Below, piece by piece: positions 22,940 to 35,562 of a DNA stretch of 64,000 bases. The DNA lies in NCBI GenBank assembly GCA_019614645.1, contig JABWDB010000015.1, positions 558,001 through 622,000 on the forward strand, written 5' to 3'. The notes below the pieces were generated by a model. It did no database searches, was not told where the DNA came from, and saw only the letters and a list, made by a program, of their open reading frames with translations. The translations under genes and the position numbers were made by a program. Every line of letters begins with the position of its first letter. Positions within the stretch are counted from its first letter, which is position 1. This DNA is from Stratiolaelaps scimitus. Taxonomy: Eukaryota > Arthropoda > Arachnida > Mesostigmata > Laelapidae.

Positions 22940-24170
22940 AGCAGAGAGAAAATGAGGCGATCGCGAGAGAGCGATAAAAGAGTAGTGCCACAGATAGCGC
23001 GCATATAGAAAACGTAACGGAGACACACCGGTACAGATATATGGGGTAAGTACTGCGCCCCAATATGATATCGGATTTAGGGGACTGACTTCTGCGCCAA
23101 CAGGCGCCTGCTCCTGGCCAAAGGCGAACTGAGCCAACAAGAGCTGCTTCAAGCAACCGACGTCGACGTTCGAAATCCGACATACACAACCATTCTCCCG
23201 ATGGAAGGGGAGCCAAACAAGAACAGGAACCTAGTTCAGCTATAGCCTCATACTATAGCTAACATCACTGTGGGTGTCGCAGAGCTCGTGAGTCAGGTAA
23301 ATGGAGAAGGATGGGTGGCCGGCGTTATCACTAAGTGCCGCCCGTTGATTTGCCTGCGCGATGAAGGAATATCTGTATGGTCATTATAGCAGTTGTGACT
23401 CGTAGCGGTTCGATAGGTTTTGTTTTTTTTAATGCGGTTGGGGGCAAAAAAATCTGTTATGGACAATTGGCCTCACATCTGAGGTGTTCGCCTAGGCAGT
23501 GTCGGACTCGCACCGACTAAAACCCCGAACCGGTTGCTAACCTGGGTTAGATAGATTTAGCGGTAGTTAGCTTACGCGGACATTTCGATTGGATTTAGTA
23601 GTAACACTCATTAAATATTTCGTCATGACCTATGTCAAATAGCATGGATGATATTAAATCCGAGTGATGGACAATTGAATGCGGCATTCTGATTTTAAAC
23701 GGTAGTTCTAATCAAAATGGACATCTGTTTGACGCATCACGATAAATCGCAAATAAAGTTTTACTTCGATGTGAGTGACAATTTCTGCGCACAATTTCGG
23801 TCGTTATCTTTTCGGCGCGGGTATCCTTAACAATAGTTCGACCAGCCGATCAATCCGATCAGCCAGGTCCCAGTGTTGAATGTTATTCTATGCGAACTAA
23901 ATGATAAAAAGTATGCGGCGAAGCTCCAATTCATAAGCTGAGGCCAATGAAGCGGCGCCAGGGTCAACTTACGCCAAGATGAGAAATGACACTCACTTGA
24001 TAACAGATAACTGCCAACAATTCTTCCGCATCTCGACTGCCTTAAACCACTGTACCGACCACTCACTCAATGATCAAATGATGAAATCGGATAAATCTAA
24101 TATACATCAATGTTCGCCTCTCGTTGACCACTGTTGATTAGGGCACTGGCAATTGTAATTAAGGCTTGAA
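22940..24170. other. Unassigned sequence
   Basis: No gene recognised. A weak tRNA-like segment at about 23479-23545 is discussed among the findings. AATAAA at about 23752 on the plus strand has no attached gene. Confidence 0.45.
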
Positions 24171-24179
24171 AACGATTTT

Positions 24180-24504
24180 TTACTGGAAGCGAACGGCGAA
24201 CCATTGTTCGAGTTGCTCAACAGCCACATTGAGTCCATCCCGACATAAGGGGCGTGCGGGATGGACTACAATGTTTCGCCGGCGACCAGGCACGAAATGT
24301 CGATACGAGCAACAAATGAAATGGATTCGCGCTTCGACGGCTCTTTTGTGGAGATGGCATGCATCGAGGTTGGGACAGGCGGCGTTTGTGCGTGCGTCTG
24401 CGGCCAGCTCCAACTCATGTCCTACACGTAGTGCTTCCACCGCCGCTTGGAGCTGGCCGATGAGCCTCGGCACTATCCTGCACACAATGCTAGCGAGTTC
24501 CTCA
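24180..24504 (-). CDS. Candidate terminal exon or small ORF, unknown function
   Basis: I do not recognise this protein. The minus strand reads about 107 codons to TAA (24182-24180), with Cys/His scattered in the middle (ACPNLDACHLHK, FICCSYRH) and a hydrophobic/charged N-terminal part (IGQLQAAVEALRVGHELELAA). A good acceptor-like sequence, cctcctctgtccag, ends at 24505, after which the frame is open, as for a last exon. No Met-initiated frame spans it: the first in-frame GTG is internal. No upstream exon could be linked. Two perfect inverted repeats lie inside the ORF, so part of the 'coding' look may come from RNA or DNA secondary structure. No signal peptide or membrane segment is seen. Confidence 0.28.
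24232..24267. repeat. 11-bp perfect inverted repeat, 14-base loop
   Basis: agtccatcccg (24232-24242) pairs perfectly with cgggatggact (24257-24267). Confidence 0.85.
24401..24459. repeat. 13-bp perfect inverted repeat, 33-base loop
   Basis: cggccagctccaa (24401-24413) pairs perfectly with ttggagctggccg (24447-24459). Confidence 0.85.
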
Positions 24505-26327
24505 CTGGACAGAGGAGGCCATCTTCTCGTTTGATTTGTGATTTTTCATTTCGAACCATCGCCTCCCTCTCGCTCTCTCTTTGCACCGCTCCCTTTGGTG
24601 TTCATCTTCAACTCATCTACATGGTCGTTGAAGTAGAAGTAGTAGCTGTGGTGGTTGGACAAGCAATGTCACTCAAAGTTATTAGTATCGAGGAGGGTCA
24701 GAACAGACTTCAGCGGTCCTAGCGCGCCGGAGATTCGAGGCGTCGGATAGGAGCGAGTGCACGCGTGCCCCGCCACCACTTCTGAGCGGATAATTCGGAG
24801 GGGAAAAAAACAGGCGATTGCTGAGTGCAGCGGCGGCGCAGCCCCTCCCGCAAATCGCCGAGTCCACCCGGACAGGCCTAGCCTGGCCAAGTGATGAAGG
24901 GCAGTAGCCTACGGGGCCGAGGTTTGGGCCTTGGTGCCGCAGCCGCCTGGATCAATTGAGGGCTCAACAGAGGAGCAAGTGGTAATTGGCCCCCACCCTG
25001 CTCTCAACTCTTGGCACAGCTCTCCGAGGACGTGGTGCTCTGCAGCTCAGAGGGGCGCGTTTCTCGCTTTCATCGGGTGCCGTTTTGCTGGCTGAGCGAC
25101 AAGTAGCTAGGCAGCTTGGCCAGTTAGCCATACGCGCTGCGGCACAAGCAAAAGTGAGTCAGTGAGCGAAACCGGGTGAGAGAGAGAGAGAGAGCGATAG
25201 AGAGCGAGAATGAGGCGACGCAGGAAAGCCACTCGGTGCAGCTGATCATTGCTCTTCAGGCGGAAAGGGAGGCGGCCAATGCGTTGAATGATCTGTTGTT
25301 GGTCTGGTGGGCGCTGGGCGTAGGAGGAGGGGGGGGGGGGCTGGGGCGCAGCCCGGGAGTACTCGGTGAACAGCGCGGTTGGTGGAGTGCTCCTTGGAAG
25401 TGTGGACGTCTCAATTAGGGTGCACACAGGGTGAAGTGGCGCCGGCGGTAGTGGCAGCCGCAGCAGCAGCAGCGGCGGCGATGCTGGTGATGACGACGAC
25501 GGCGGCTGCAGCAGCGGCTTCAACAACGATGACGCGAAGGACCCTATCGGCGACTTTAACGGCGCCGACGATCATGCCACGTTCTGCGGTCTCCCTTTCC
25601 GCGGTGTGGACTCGATTGGTATCGAGTCAACTGCAGCCAGCCTTCAACCGATTGCTTGCCTTTCCCGTTTCTTTTACCTTATCTTGTTGTGTTACTCGCT
25701 GGTCCCGTCCTCCCCACATCTCCCCAGCGTCCTCCCCACTCTTGCGCTGTCTCTTGCCGTCCGGCTCGTGCACTGCGCGCGTTCGTTACCCTCACGCTGG
25801 TTCGGTTCAGCGGTTCTTTTCCTATTCTCCCACGTCCTGTTCTGCGTCTGCTGCTTGCTCCTATTTGTTCGATTTGTGCTAGACCAAAGCTTCGCTTCGA
25901 GTTCTATTAGTGAGCTGCGAACGCCAGTGGCGAAGAGAACGACCAACAGCCAAGGAGCAAGCCGACTGCAGGCCGGGCTTCGACAGCCGCAGATGGGGAG
26001 CCAGCGGGCGAAGCCCGCTGAAGTCAGCTGCCGGTGCCGGTGCTGGACGTTCAGGGGTTGTTTCTGAGCCGTTCTGTCCCACTTCCCTCCGATAGTCTAC
26101 AACTGCTCGCCATCATCTGTCCGTCCCCAAATCGTCAGATCAGATCGAGAAGGGTCCTCGATGCTCCTCCGTTACCCCCGAACCCGCGCCGTCTTCCTAC
26201 TCCGGGAGGGGAGACAGGATAGAGCGAAGCAGGCCAAGCGACGTGAGGGGACTCAACGAACGGAGTGCTTCGAGCCGGCTGGGTTCCTGGTGCCGGCCTA
26301 CAGGGTAGCCAAGCGAACGGTCAGTCA

Positions 26328-26347
26328 GGCCGGCCGGCCGGCCGGCC
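26328..26347. repeat. (GGCC)5 self-complementary tract
   Basis: Twenty bases of perfect GGCC repeat, fully palindromic. Confidence 0.9.
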
Positions 26348-27434
26348 GACCATCTGTGGCCCGGCGGCTGGCCACACACCTCCGACATCCTCGTCATGAG
26401 CTCCCGCTCGTACGACTACAATTCCTCCCGCTACTATTCTCCTACAGCTAGTGCCACGATTGCAACTGCCTGCGCTATCGCTACAGCTCTACAACTACTC
26501 CTACCAGCAACTACAAAGACAATTACTAGCAGGGCCCCCATGTCTAGCCAAGGCGTTTCTCTAGTCAGGGGAGAGCAGCTTGCTCACATACACTCACTCA
26601 TTTCATCCTTTCATCTATGCTGCGCTCTCAGATCTCCCCTCTCCTCTGACTCCCTTGCGCATTCCGTCAGGCGGCGTCCCTCATCAGGAGCGTCCGTCTA
26701 TCCATCCGTCGAAGGAGTCGTCATCCATGGGTGACCAACCATCAGGCGTCGCCGTCCGCCGGCCTGAACAATCGAAGGACCATCCGACCAACGGACCGGC
26801 CGCAATCCTTCGTCGATACAGGACTGCTGAAGCGCCGAACTGCGCCATATCGGGCTCTCACTCTCACTCTCGGCTGTATCTTGCCGCTGCCCTTGGCCGA
26901 GGGCGGGCGGGCGACGAAAACAGACCAGAAGCAGCAGCACCAGCAATGGTACAGCAGCAGTCTGTTTCGACCCCCCCCCTCGTCTCCTGCCCCGCTAGTC
27001 CAGCCTTCGCCTCCCCCGAACCCCGAATTCCCAAGACATCCTGCAATACCCTATTTCTCTACCACTGTACTCTACAGCGTTGCCCTTCTCATCCTTTATC
27101 ATCGTTCCTCCATGCTGTATCCCCCGCTGATGCCCGCCTCCTGCCCGGATCCTGTGTTCCAGTGCCATTTCGTTGTTCGGTTCGTTTCGCCGTCGTTCCA
27201 TCTGTCAAGCTCCATCCGTTACTTGTTAACATTCGATTTCGATTCGGCCAACGGACTGACTCGGCGAACAGCCTCAGCCCCCCACGGAGTCCGGCCAACC
27301 CACGCCTCCGGCCGACTCGGGCCGCCCTTCGCTGCAGCTGTTTAGCGACGACATACCCGCTTGCTGCCTGCGCCCCCGCTGCTACTTCTACACGAGTACT
27401 ACTACGTCCCCTCAGCTGCTACGACGATGGCGGC

Positions 27435-27455
27435 TGCCGCCGCCGCCGCCGCCGC
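27435..27455. repeat. (GCC)n trinucleotide repeat
   Basis: Seven near-perfect units. The minus-strand glycine/arginine reading is a shadow. Confidence 0.85.
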
Positions 27456-28700
27456 TTTTCTCCATCCGGATCATCTGTTGTCTCCTTCGGCAGCCGCCAT
27501 CTGAACGCGCTCGGCCTTCCTCGAACGGAGCCCAAGAAGAAGGCCGAGAGAGAGAGAGACTGCGTCGAGGGGCGTCGGCAAGAACAGACTCAGTCATCCC
27601 CGTTCGTCTGTCTGACCGTCTGTTCGCTTGCCCCCTCAGTGATCCACATCTGATCCACATCCTCATCCACTCACCGTTGTCCGTTCAGAATCTGCACCTC
27701 AGTCAACAGAGCATCCCTTTGCGTCGGTCCTCAGCACCGTTTCTGCTGGTGAGGCTCTCCACGCTTCGGTCGTCTGCCGCGGCTGCTACTGAAGCCGCTG
27801 CGACCGCTCCCAGCAGCAGCCCGACGTGACGACGAGTGACGTACCCACATCGTGTCTACACAACCTCCCCCCTGAACCCGTCGCGTTCTCGCCGCGCGCA
27901 GGGGTCCTGCTTCATGCCTTGTGGTGCCGCGTCGAACTGACGAGCCACTGATGTCCTTTTGATATCACCACCATCACCTCTTTGTCCGTTATGGCCTTTT
28001 CCCACTCGACGTCTCTCCCTCTTGCTTCTCTCTCTCTCTCTACCTCTCTCACTGTATTCACTTTTTTGTTGTTGGTTGTCGCTGTGTGTTTTGTCCTTGC
28101 TATATTCTGTCTCTCTCTCTCTCGTCGTGGCACTTGCTCTTCCGGCACCGTTAGCGCAGTCGGCCCGCAGGCCAATAGACGGGCCAGGCTGACATGAAGC
28201 GGCCCATCTGCAAGGCGCGGCGCCACCACGACCCCTGGTGGCCCCGACTACGAGATGTCTTTCGAATGCCTCTTGTTGTGCCACCTCCTGCTTCAACGCC
28301 GTGGGACGAGGTAACCAGAGGGCCCCGCTGGTTAGCAGGCGCAAGGAAGAAGGCCGCATCCATGAATACCCTCCGGTACTTGTGCCGCACCTTCGAAAGC
28401 GTCTATGTGAGCCTTGTCCTCGGTGTTGCCCTTGAGGCCTCCCGTAAATCAGCGTGCTGCTAGAGAGCTGTATCGATGGTGAGGGGAGCTGTCGTTGTCG
28501 CTGCTGCTACTGCACCGCGTTCCTGTTTGGCTAAAGAAGATGATGACTTTGATGCTGGGTTTTCTCGTCGGCGAAAAGTTCGCTGGTGGGTATCAGCGAA
28601 AGGGTGCTTCGTGGACCGCCACAGGCATTCAATCCTTTTGGACGTCAATCCTTTGAGGTGATCATCTCAATTCTTTGATTTACCATTAGTACGTCTTCTC

Positions 28701-29900
28701 CATCCAACGAGGGACGAGTGGCGAGTCATGAGAAGTCGGGGAGCCCGTATTCGACAACGATATCTATGGCGCGCTGAATTGAATGAAACGGGACAAATGG
28801 CATAACGGAACAGTATAGGCTACAGCCACATAGACATTGCTTGCGGCGCACATCGTTGACAATTGCAATTGAGCACTGCCTGTTGTTTGATGGATGACGA
28901 CGACCGCCTCCTCAATTGAATTGTCACCACGAAAATGGACAGGTGAGAGAGGTGGACATGATGACTGATATAGTGCCGCTTCGCCCCTTGGCCTGCTTTT
29001 GCGAACGGAGAGAGTGAGAGATAAATAGATATATAGGTACCTAAGGCCAGCGATGACTTCTACATGTCGCACACGAAAGTAGGATGTCCACACTGTGGCC
29101 GCGTATACCATTAGGACCGTCATCAGTGGCAACAGCCACTGATGCTGCGCGTGCCGAGGTCCGGTCCTCGTCGAAAGAAAGAGATATCATTCAAAGTCAG
29201 TCAGTCAGTCACAGACGCACACACACTGCGCGAATAGATCGGCCGGATCCTATTGCCATGGCTACTGCCTAGCCTCCCGCGAGGTTCCTCAGCCTTGCCG
29301 CCCTTCTGTGCTTAATACGTAATGTACTTGTTACGGAAACACACCTACAATTTATTCCGAATACATGTTAAGATACACAAACATGGATGGGGGGAATAAG
29401 CAAAGCAGAAACAAGCCCAAACACGGCACAAAACGCTCCATTTCCATCTTATAATTATTATAATTATGCTTCGAAGGCTCAGAGGTCGTGTGTCTCCTAA
29501 TACCTCAGGCTACGCAGCGCCGTTCGACTAGACAGGTATATACCGCTTGATGTAGATCGTCAATACGAGCTTGAATTGACGCTAGCAGAGCGCCGATCCC
29601 GCTCGCCCCTCCATTATCTATAAGGAAGAGGCTTCGATTTAGTGGACTTCGTGGGGCCTGGAATGGAGCAACCTGAAATCCATAGCCCTTCATCATCTTT
29701 CCCGTGCTCTATACCAGCTAACCATTGGGGGCAGACCTCCTCCTGCTCTCGAATTCCTTTTACCAAATGAGAGAAGACGCGCCGGGAATTAGAGAGAGAG
29801 AGAGAGATGAAGAGAGTGGCAGCGAACGAGGCTGGATAAGGCAAGTTGAAGGAACATTCGCAGGCCACCCTGCACTGCCCTACCTTACCCTGCACAGATA
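28701..29900. other. Unassigned sequence
   Basis: Contains a (GA)n tract at 29791-29807 and a short A+T palindromic stretch near 29450-29467. No gene recognised. Confidence 0.45.
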
Positions 29901-30331
29901 GACCCGGACCTGCTGCGTTCCTGTGATCTCGTCCGAATGTTGGTGTGCACTCGTACTCATGTGTCCTGCTGGGTTATACGTGCCCCGCCTCCCCAGTACC
30001 CAACGCCCGCCCGCGCATCCGTGAGCTCTTCTTCATCCTCGTCCGGTGGAAGTGGATGCCGTCGGGAATACACGCAGGGGCTGACACGTAGGTCGCCCTA
30101 TCGGCCGACCGAGCAGTCGTCGTCGGTGTCCAACGGTAATTCCGACAGTTCGGGTGGTGGCCCAGCCGGGTGATAGAGGATACAGCCTCAATCGCCGACT
30201 GTATCCCTTATGACTGCTCAGTCCCAGCCCGAATTCTCATCCTCGCTTCCATAGTGACGTACGCGGAGCCGTTGCAATCACATCGCCGTGCGGTCGCATC
30301 ATCCAGGAGCAGGGGTGTGCGAGCGCGGGAC

Positions 30332-30363
<32 letters not shown>

Positions 30364-31480
30364 GAGACGGGGTCGACTTGAGTTGTCAAGGCGGATCTAG
30401 TCTACACTGACTGGAGTGAGGGCTACTCGCACTCGTTTGTAGCAAGACGCATGCTCTTCATTAATCTCCAATAATGCATTCACCCTATGATCAAATCAGC
30501 AAGGCGGCGCCGATGGGTCGACCTCCTCATAGCCGCCGCGCTTTCTGCTCGCCATGGGGGCACATAGGGACAGAACGGCAGAGTGCGAGAGAGACAGAGA
30601 GATCGAGGTAGAAATCGAGGCGTGAGGAAGGGAAAGGCGAGCCTCACACGAAGCCTTCCATTGATGGGTAGATTCGGCACCGACGAAGTTGGCACATCAT
30701 GTGGTATCATGTGGCGGGAAGGGTTAGTGGACGCGTCCACTAGCCGTTGTCGTTGTAGCTGACTACGCTGACGTCACCGGCCCACTGAGGCTTCTACTAT
30801 TACTGCTACTGCTGCGACTAATATCGCCACACCGCTACCATTTCTCCATCCCAAACCTCTCGAAAGGTTTCCAACTCGATTGCGTTAGCGACCATCGATA
30901 AGGTCGTGCTACACCTCTCCCTGAACAGAACGAAAGCTGTCGACAACTATCGTATGGTGGCGTGAAAATGCTAGAGCCAACAAGTCGAAGCCCCACTCCA
31001 AGACACGAATCCCGGCTACAGTAAGTAGGCGACCCGACCAAGCGATGCTTCTGGCTTGACCCATACGTAGTGGACAGCTACGACATACACAGGCAGACCC
31101 TGGTGTCGAGCAAAGCAATCTGCTACGCACCACGTTACTCGCACATCCCTCTGTCCCGGTTGAGAATCGTCCGACGGATAGGGAGTGCCCGGCGAGGGAC
31201 CTTTGAAAGAGGGAGCTGGCTTGGTCGGCATTACCTTAACGAGATGGATGTCACCGCGGTGCTTGGTAGCTATCGGACAGGGACATAGGCGTTGGGAGCC
31301 TCGTATGAGGACGGGTGTATTCCCGTGCTCTAACGTTGTCGACCGCGATGGCCGTCTCCACAGCCAGCGTCAGCCGATGGATATCAGAGATAGTTGGCGT
31401 GTGACGCAAGGACACGAGTGCACACCCAGGCCGCCAGGCGCATCCTGCATCCAAGCCTAAGAGATAGGAAATCTCACCGA
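29900..31480. other. G+C-richer block 6
   Basis: Includes (GA)n at 30340-30363. Short ORFs on both strands lack recognisable domains. Confidence 0.45.
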
Positions 31481-31830
31481 TCGCTTGCCAAAGGTACTCT
31501 CAAGAGGACGGGGATGAGAATGACCGAGAGGGAGGCTGGTAACAAAATCGTTATTATCGCATGCCAATACTCATTTAAGTAGATACTTCGGAAGGTGATT
31601 CACTCGCTCAAGCATTACGCGGACAAAGGCATATCGTTGCTCGGCTCGAACGACAGCCCAAACACACTACAGAAGTAGCTTGCTGACACATTAAAGTTAG
31701 GTCCAAAATGAAGCTGAATGTTTAGGTCCAAAATAAAGCAAGATGATTCCTCAAATCAGTAGAGAGCGAGGAAATCGTCATTGCTATTCTCTGTATGTTG
31801 CAGCAACCCTTGAACTCCAAACTCTATGCT
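31481..31830. other. Unassigned spacer
   Basis: A short imperfect direct repeat 'taggtccaaaat(g/a)aag' occurs at about 31699 and 31724. Nothing else is seen. Confidence 0.4.
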
Positions 31831-31940
31831 AAACGTAAAAGGTTGTATTGATTTATTAAGGAAAGTACAGTTTTGCAATAAGGTTGTCTTATATGTTACC
31901 GGATCGCGGAACTCGAACCTATGGACTACTCCAGTCGGCT
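31831..31940 (-). mobile_element. SINE family A copy, 5'-truncated and diverged
   Basis: The minus strand has the B box GGTTCGAGTTCC (forward 31908-31919), ACATATAAGACA, TTGCAAAACTGTA, CTTAATAAATCAATACAACC and a TTTACG end. This matches the order of the family A consensus seen at 46.1 and 56.8 kb. The A-box half is lost or too diverged to see. Confidence 0.7.
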
Positions 31941-34182
31941 GAACAAACATCAGAAAAATGCTGGAGTGAAAAACAGGCACATTATAGATCACACCAAGAA
32001 GCCAATTTAGACAATTATACGTACAGCTGAATCAATGTGAAATAAAGCCAACAAAAAATAAATACGACAATGAAGATCCCCTATATTTTTATTATATATA
32101 TACCGCTGTCCGTTCGTTGTTAGTGTAAGTCGGGCACAAATGCAAGTGTCATATTGTAGGACTACTACTTATTGTAGGCGGCCCTACGGTGGTATCAATG
32201 AGAATACTGTGATACCAGGTATCGATAATGACTTACGGCGCTCGACGTGCGTAAGTCACATTCTTTATTCTGTGCTGCATTGTGATTACCATACATATGT
32301 ATTTAAGTATACATTGTTTACGGGAATTGCCGTCAACTTAGTTTAGTCAGGGCTCCCGTTACCCAGGTAGGTTGCCGGCTTCTAACACGGCAACGTTGTT
32401 TGGTCATGCGCTGTTAGTGTAGCCCGCACTTACGTCGCTGTGCCGTGCACAGCCGCGTCGGCGGCGGTAACGTTCGAGGTAGCAGTGCACATCTCTACTT
32501 GGAGAGTGTGGTTTGCACGACGTCTGGTGGTCGGCGTGTGGACTGCACGTTCATGTGTGTGGTCTCCTCGAGAACGGACAGCTCTCTTGGCAGAAACATC
32601 TGTGCAGGCGTGATGTGCTGTTGTTGTGTGTGGATGTGTTTACTACAATATCTGCAAAGTTTAATCGAAATTAACGTACGAAGTCAGCCTCGGTAAGCGT
32701 CATATATAGGATCATGATCTAGGCGAACTGTTTGTCAAACCAAAGGTAAAGGCTGTGAATTCAGGCGCATTCGACGGAGCAAGGTGATATCGGTACTTGG
32801 TCCAGTTGGCGTGACGCTACCGATATATATTTTATATATATATATATCCGTTTTTTTCTTTGGGAACTTATATGTATGCCTATATTTATACATTGTATGC
32901 ATCGTGAATTGCTGCTTGGTCTACCAAAATCGCTATTCTTTACTGTATCTCGGCACGGCTTATGAGAGAACACCCAGAAACACGCAAACAGTTTTGACCC
33001 ATATCCCTTCATAGGGCCATGGCTCGGGAGTCGCTAGGATGATACAATCACTGCTCTCGAACGGTGATTGTCCGACTCAGTTAGGTAGACGTAGTGATAT
33101 AGCACAATATGCTAAATAAAAAAAGAAACTCCGCTACTTAATGGTCTCCGATGATTCATTAACTCCAGTTCTTACATCTTTTCATGAACAACTGTAGGGC
33201 TCATGCCCCATATTTTTATTGTATCATATTGTGTTCGGTAAATAAATGATCTACTATGAATTGCTAAGAGATTTTTAAGAATAACCACTTACACCTTTTT
33301 TGTTCTTGCCGCAAAGCGATGTTTACACTGAAAATGTTATGACGATAACTTCAGAGAAACAAAGACGACAAGTTCAAGCATCGTTTTTCCTCAGGCGAGA
33401 ACAAACTTTGCTAAAAAAATACCGTCAACATGTTATATTTTTATCGCAGTTGTTTTTCTTTGACATTCTATTGATGCTTGTTTTTGGCCCGACTTGTTCG
33501 GTGCAAAATACACGCTGCTAGCTAACACATATGAATTTAAGGATGGATTTACGCTATGAACGCGCGGAGACTTATCTTGAACATTCTGGCTGCTGGACTC
33601 TCATCGAGTTTCGTTACTTTTTCGGACGTCCTTTATGTGTTTGGACACGTTGACAAGTATAATAACTAATGCTAGATGAATTAATCGCTTACTGTTGCAG
33701 GATAATTGTGACGTATGTTCTAACAACAGATTAACTAAACACACGAGACAGATGTTGGCAAAGGCACGTTTTTCTCTCGAGGTAATTTATTAAGTAGATA
33801 TCATGTCCCTATACTCGTCTATTTCCTTGGATATCATTTCATAACATTTGTATAGTATTTTTAAGGGGTCTTTTATTATATATATATATATATATATATA
33901 TACGATTTCGTTAAAAAAAAAACTATACAAATAATTATATAACTCAACGTTTATAAATCAAACAAAAATGAAGATTCTGAGGCTCCAGAATCCATGAACT
34001 CAAAATGTATATGGTAAAAAATCCAGTCATGGCACATACCTATTCAAAATGAGTGATTAACTTAATGAGGTGTCCCTATAAAGGAAAGCTTTTACACAAC
34101 CTCATCAGCGCCATATCGCGGGACACCGGGACACGTATGGAGACATGTTGAGACATGTACATAACACGTCTTATCTTTACAG
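31941..34182. other. Unassigned A+T-rich sequence
   Basis: Contains (TA)n at about 32822-32848 and 33876-33902. No gene or transposon domain recognised. Confidence 0.5.
33876..33902. repeat. (TA)n microsatellite
   Basis: About 27 bp of alternating A/T. Confidence 0.95.
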
Positions 34183-34329
34183 GAGGCAATTTTCCTCAAA
34201 CGCGCGGACACCGCTGAAGACGTTCCAATCTCCATGGAAAGTGGGCCGATCAGTGCAGGACGGTTTACGTGGTCGACAAACGGTCTCTACCTGCCAAAGC
34301 CACCATCCTCTATTGAGAGTCTATCACTT
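34183..34329 (+). repeat. Exon-like interspersed repeat C, copy 1
   Basis: About 147 bp resembling 55774-55926. Shared blocks include cggacacc, ttccaatctccatg, aaagtgggccgatc, agtgcagg and ccaccatcctct. Just upstream lies a 3'-splice-site-like ttatctttacag (34171-34182). The copy has a stop in the frame suggested by the other copy. I do not recognise the protein or element. Confidence 0.7.
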
Positions 34330-35560
34330 CCCTAGTCCCGGCTTTACGCTTGGCATTACTTCGATATCTAGGGAACGTGGGTAACTGTTCCGGCTAATGT
34401 TCAATGGCCGGGAATTTTCTAGTCTCCTGCGATGACATAACATGTTGATCTGTGGAAACGGCGTCCGTTCGTCCACCCCGTGCTACTTCTAGGTCCCAAT
34501 TCCATTTCGCGCGTGTGTTGCAGCGTGGATAATGTGGTTTACAGTGCACTTGTTCTTGTCGATTTTTTGGGGAAATTGCAATGATGCAATTAGTCCCCGG
34601 ACAGTGCTACACGTTCTCAGGGTATACCACCATATCATAAGAAACCGTTGGTATTCTCTCCTTGGCGCCGGTGTGACGGCCGGCTTTTGCCTGCGGGGAC
34701 CCTCCGACAGTACGGGAGGTACGAGAGTATGGCACGCCACCGTTGGCCGGTATAAACAGCCGTCAATATCAAAGATGGCCTAACGATGCAGGATTGGGTG
34801 GATGCCCTAGGATGGGGCCTGGAGCCAACCGGGCGAGCACGACGGGAAGAGCACTATGGGGCTGATGCAGTCAATAATGAACCATCCCTATTATGTTAGC
34901 CACTGGGAGGCAGAGGGCCCCCGATGCTACAGAAGATGGAGGAAGGTCTAGCGAAGGCTACGGGCGAAGTGATAGAGAGCGAACGTGAAGGAGAATCAGG
35001 CAGACCCAAGAAGACCAAACCCCACAATTATATAAGCTATGGGGTGAGCACATCGTCCTTCACACCAGCTCACGGCAGCTCAAGCGGCCGGCGCGTTCAT
35101 ACGCGCCCAGATACGCACACACGCGGAGACCCTTAGACATGGGGGCCCATTCGTTCATTTAATAATGTCCAGCGTATCTTCTTTTTCTCGCTTTGCCATC
35201 GTTGCTCTACCGTTCGGACACTGGCGATCGGTCAAGAGAGCCGACCGGAGGAATATAAATATATTCGTAGAAATGCCGACGTGCCTACACATGCACGCAC
35301 CGGGTGGATAGGAGCTTTTTGTAACGGGGTCCTTGATCTAAAAAGCTGAGGGGAGCTAGGTGGTTGCTACCGAAGGAGAGTTATCCTATATAGGGCCTGC
35401 CAGCGTATCGACCAATGGACACACACACACAGTCCTATAGACGGTGCGGGCTCACCTCGCTGCTGGTGGGGCCTGTCGGGTTAGATAATGGCGGCCAGGA
35501 AGCTGGGCCAGGCTGCCGGCAAAGCTAGCTAACTCCATAAGCTAGGAGTGAAACAGAGCT
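34330..35560. other. Unassigned sequence
   Basis: Mixed composition. No recognised gene. Confidence 0.4.
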
Positions 35561-35562
35561 CT

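Larger units (their letters stand above)
24540..28700. other. Large G+C-rich block 5
   Basis: The longest G+C-rich stretch in the window. It holds (GA)n at about 25173-25194, a G-run at about 25329-25340, CAG/GCN-rich sequence at 25450-25530, (GGCC)5 at 26328-26347, (GCC)n at 27435-27455, and (CT)n at 28028-28041 and 28108-28122. The plus strand is pyrimidine-biased from about 25.6 to 28.1 kb. The longest ORF in the window (357 codons, 26580-27653) lies here, but its translation is Ser/Pro/Arg-rich and domain-free, and both strands are open in several frames. A regulatory or 5'-UTR/CpG-type region is possible. No gene is proven. Confidence 0.5.

Noticed and set aside
22640..23216. ORFs with SLSLSLS and YLSIYLSI stretches
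   Set aside because: Translations of the compound (GA)n-(GATA)n microsatellite. Flanking residues show no domain.
26580..27653. 357-codon ORF, the longest in the window
   Set aside because: Lies in a G+C-rich pyrimidine-biased block with several frames open on both strands. The translation is Ser/Pro/Arg-rich, with no domain, no conserved motif and a (GCC)n run near the end. This is expected from rare stop codons, not from coding selection.
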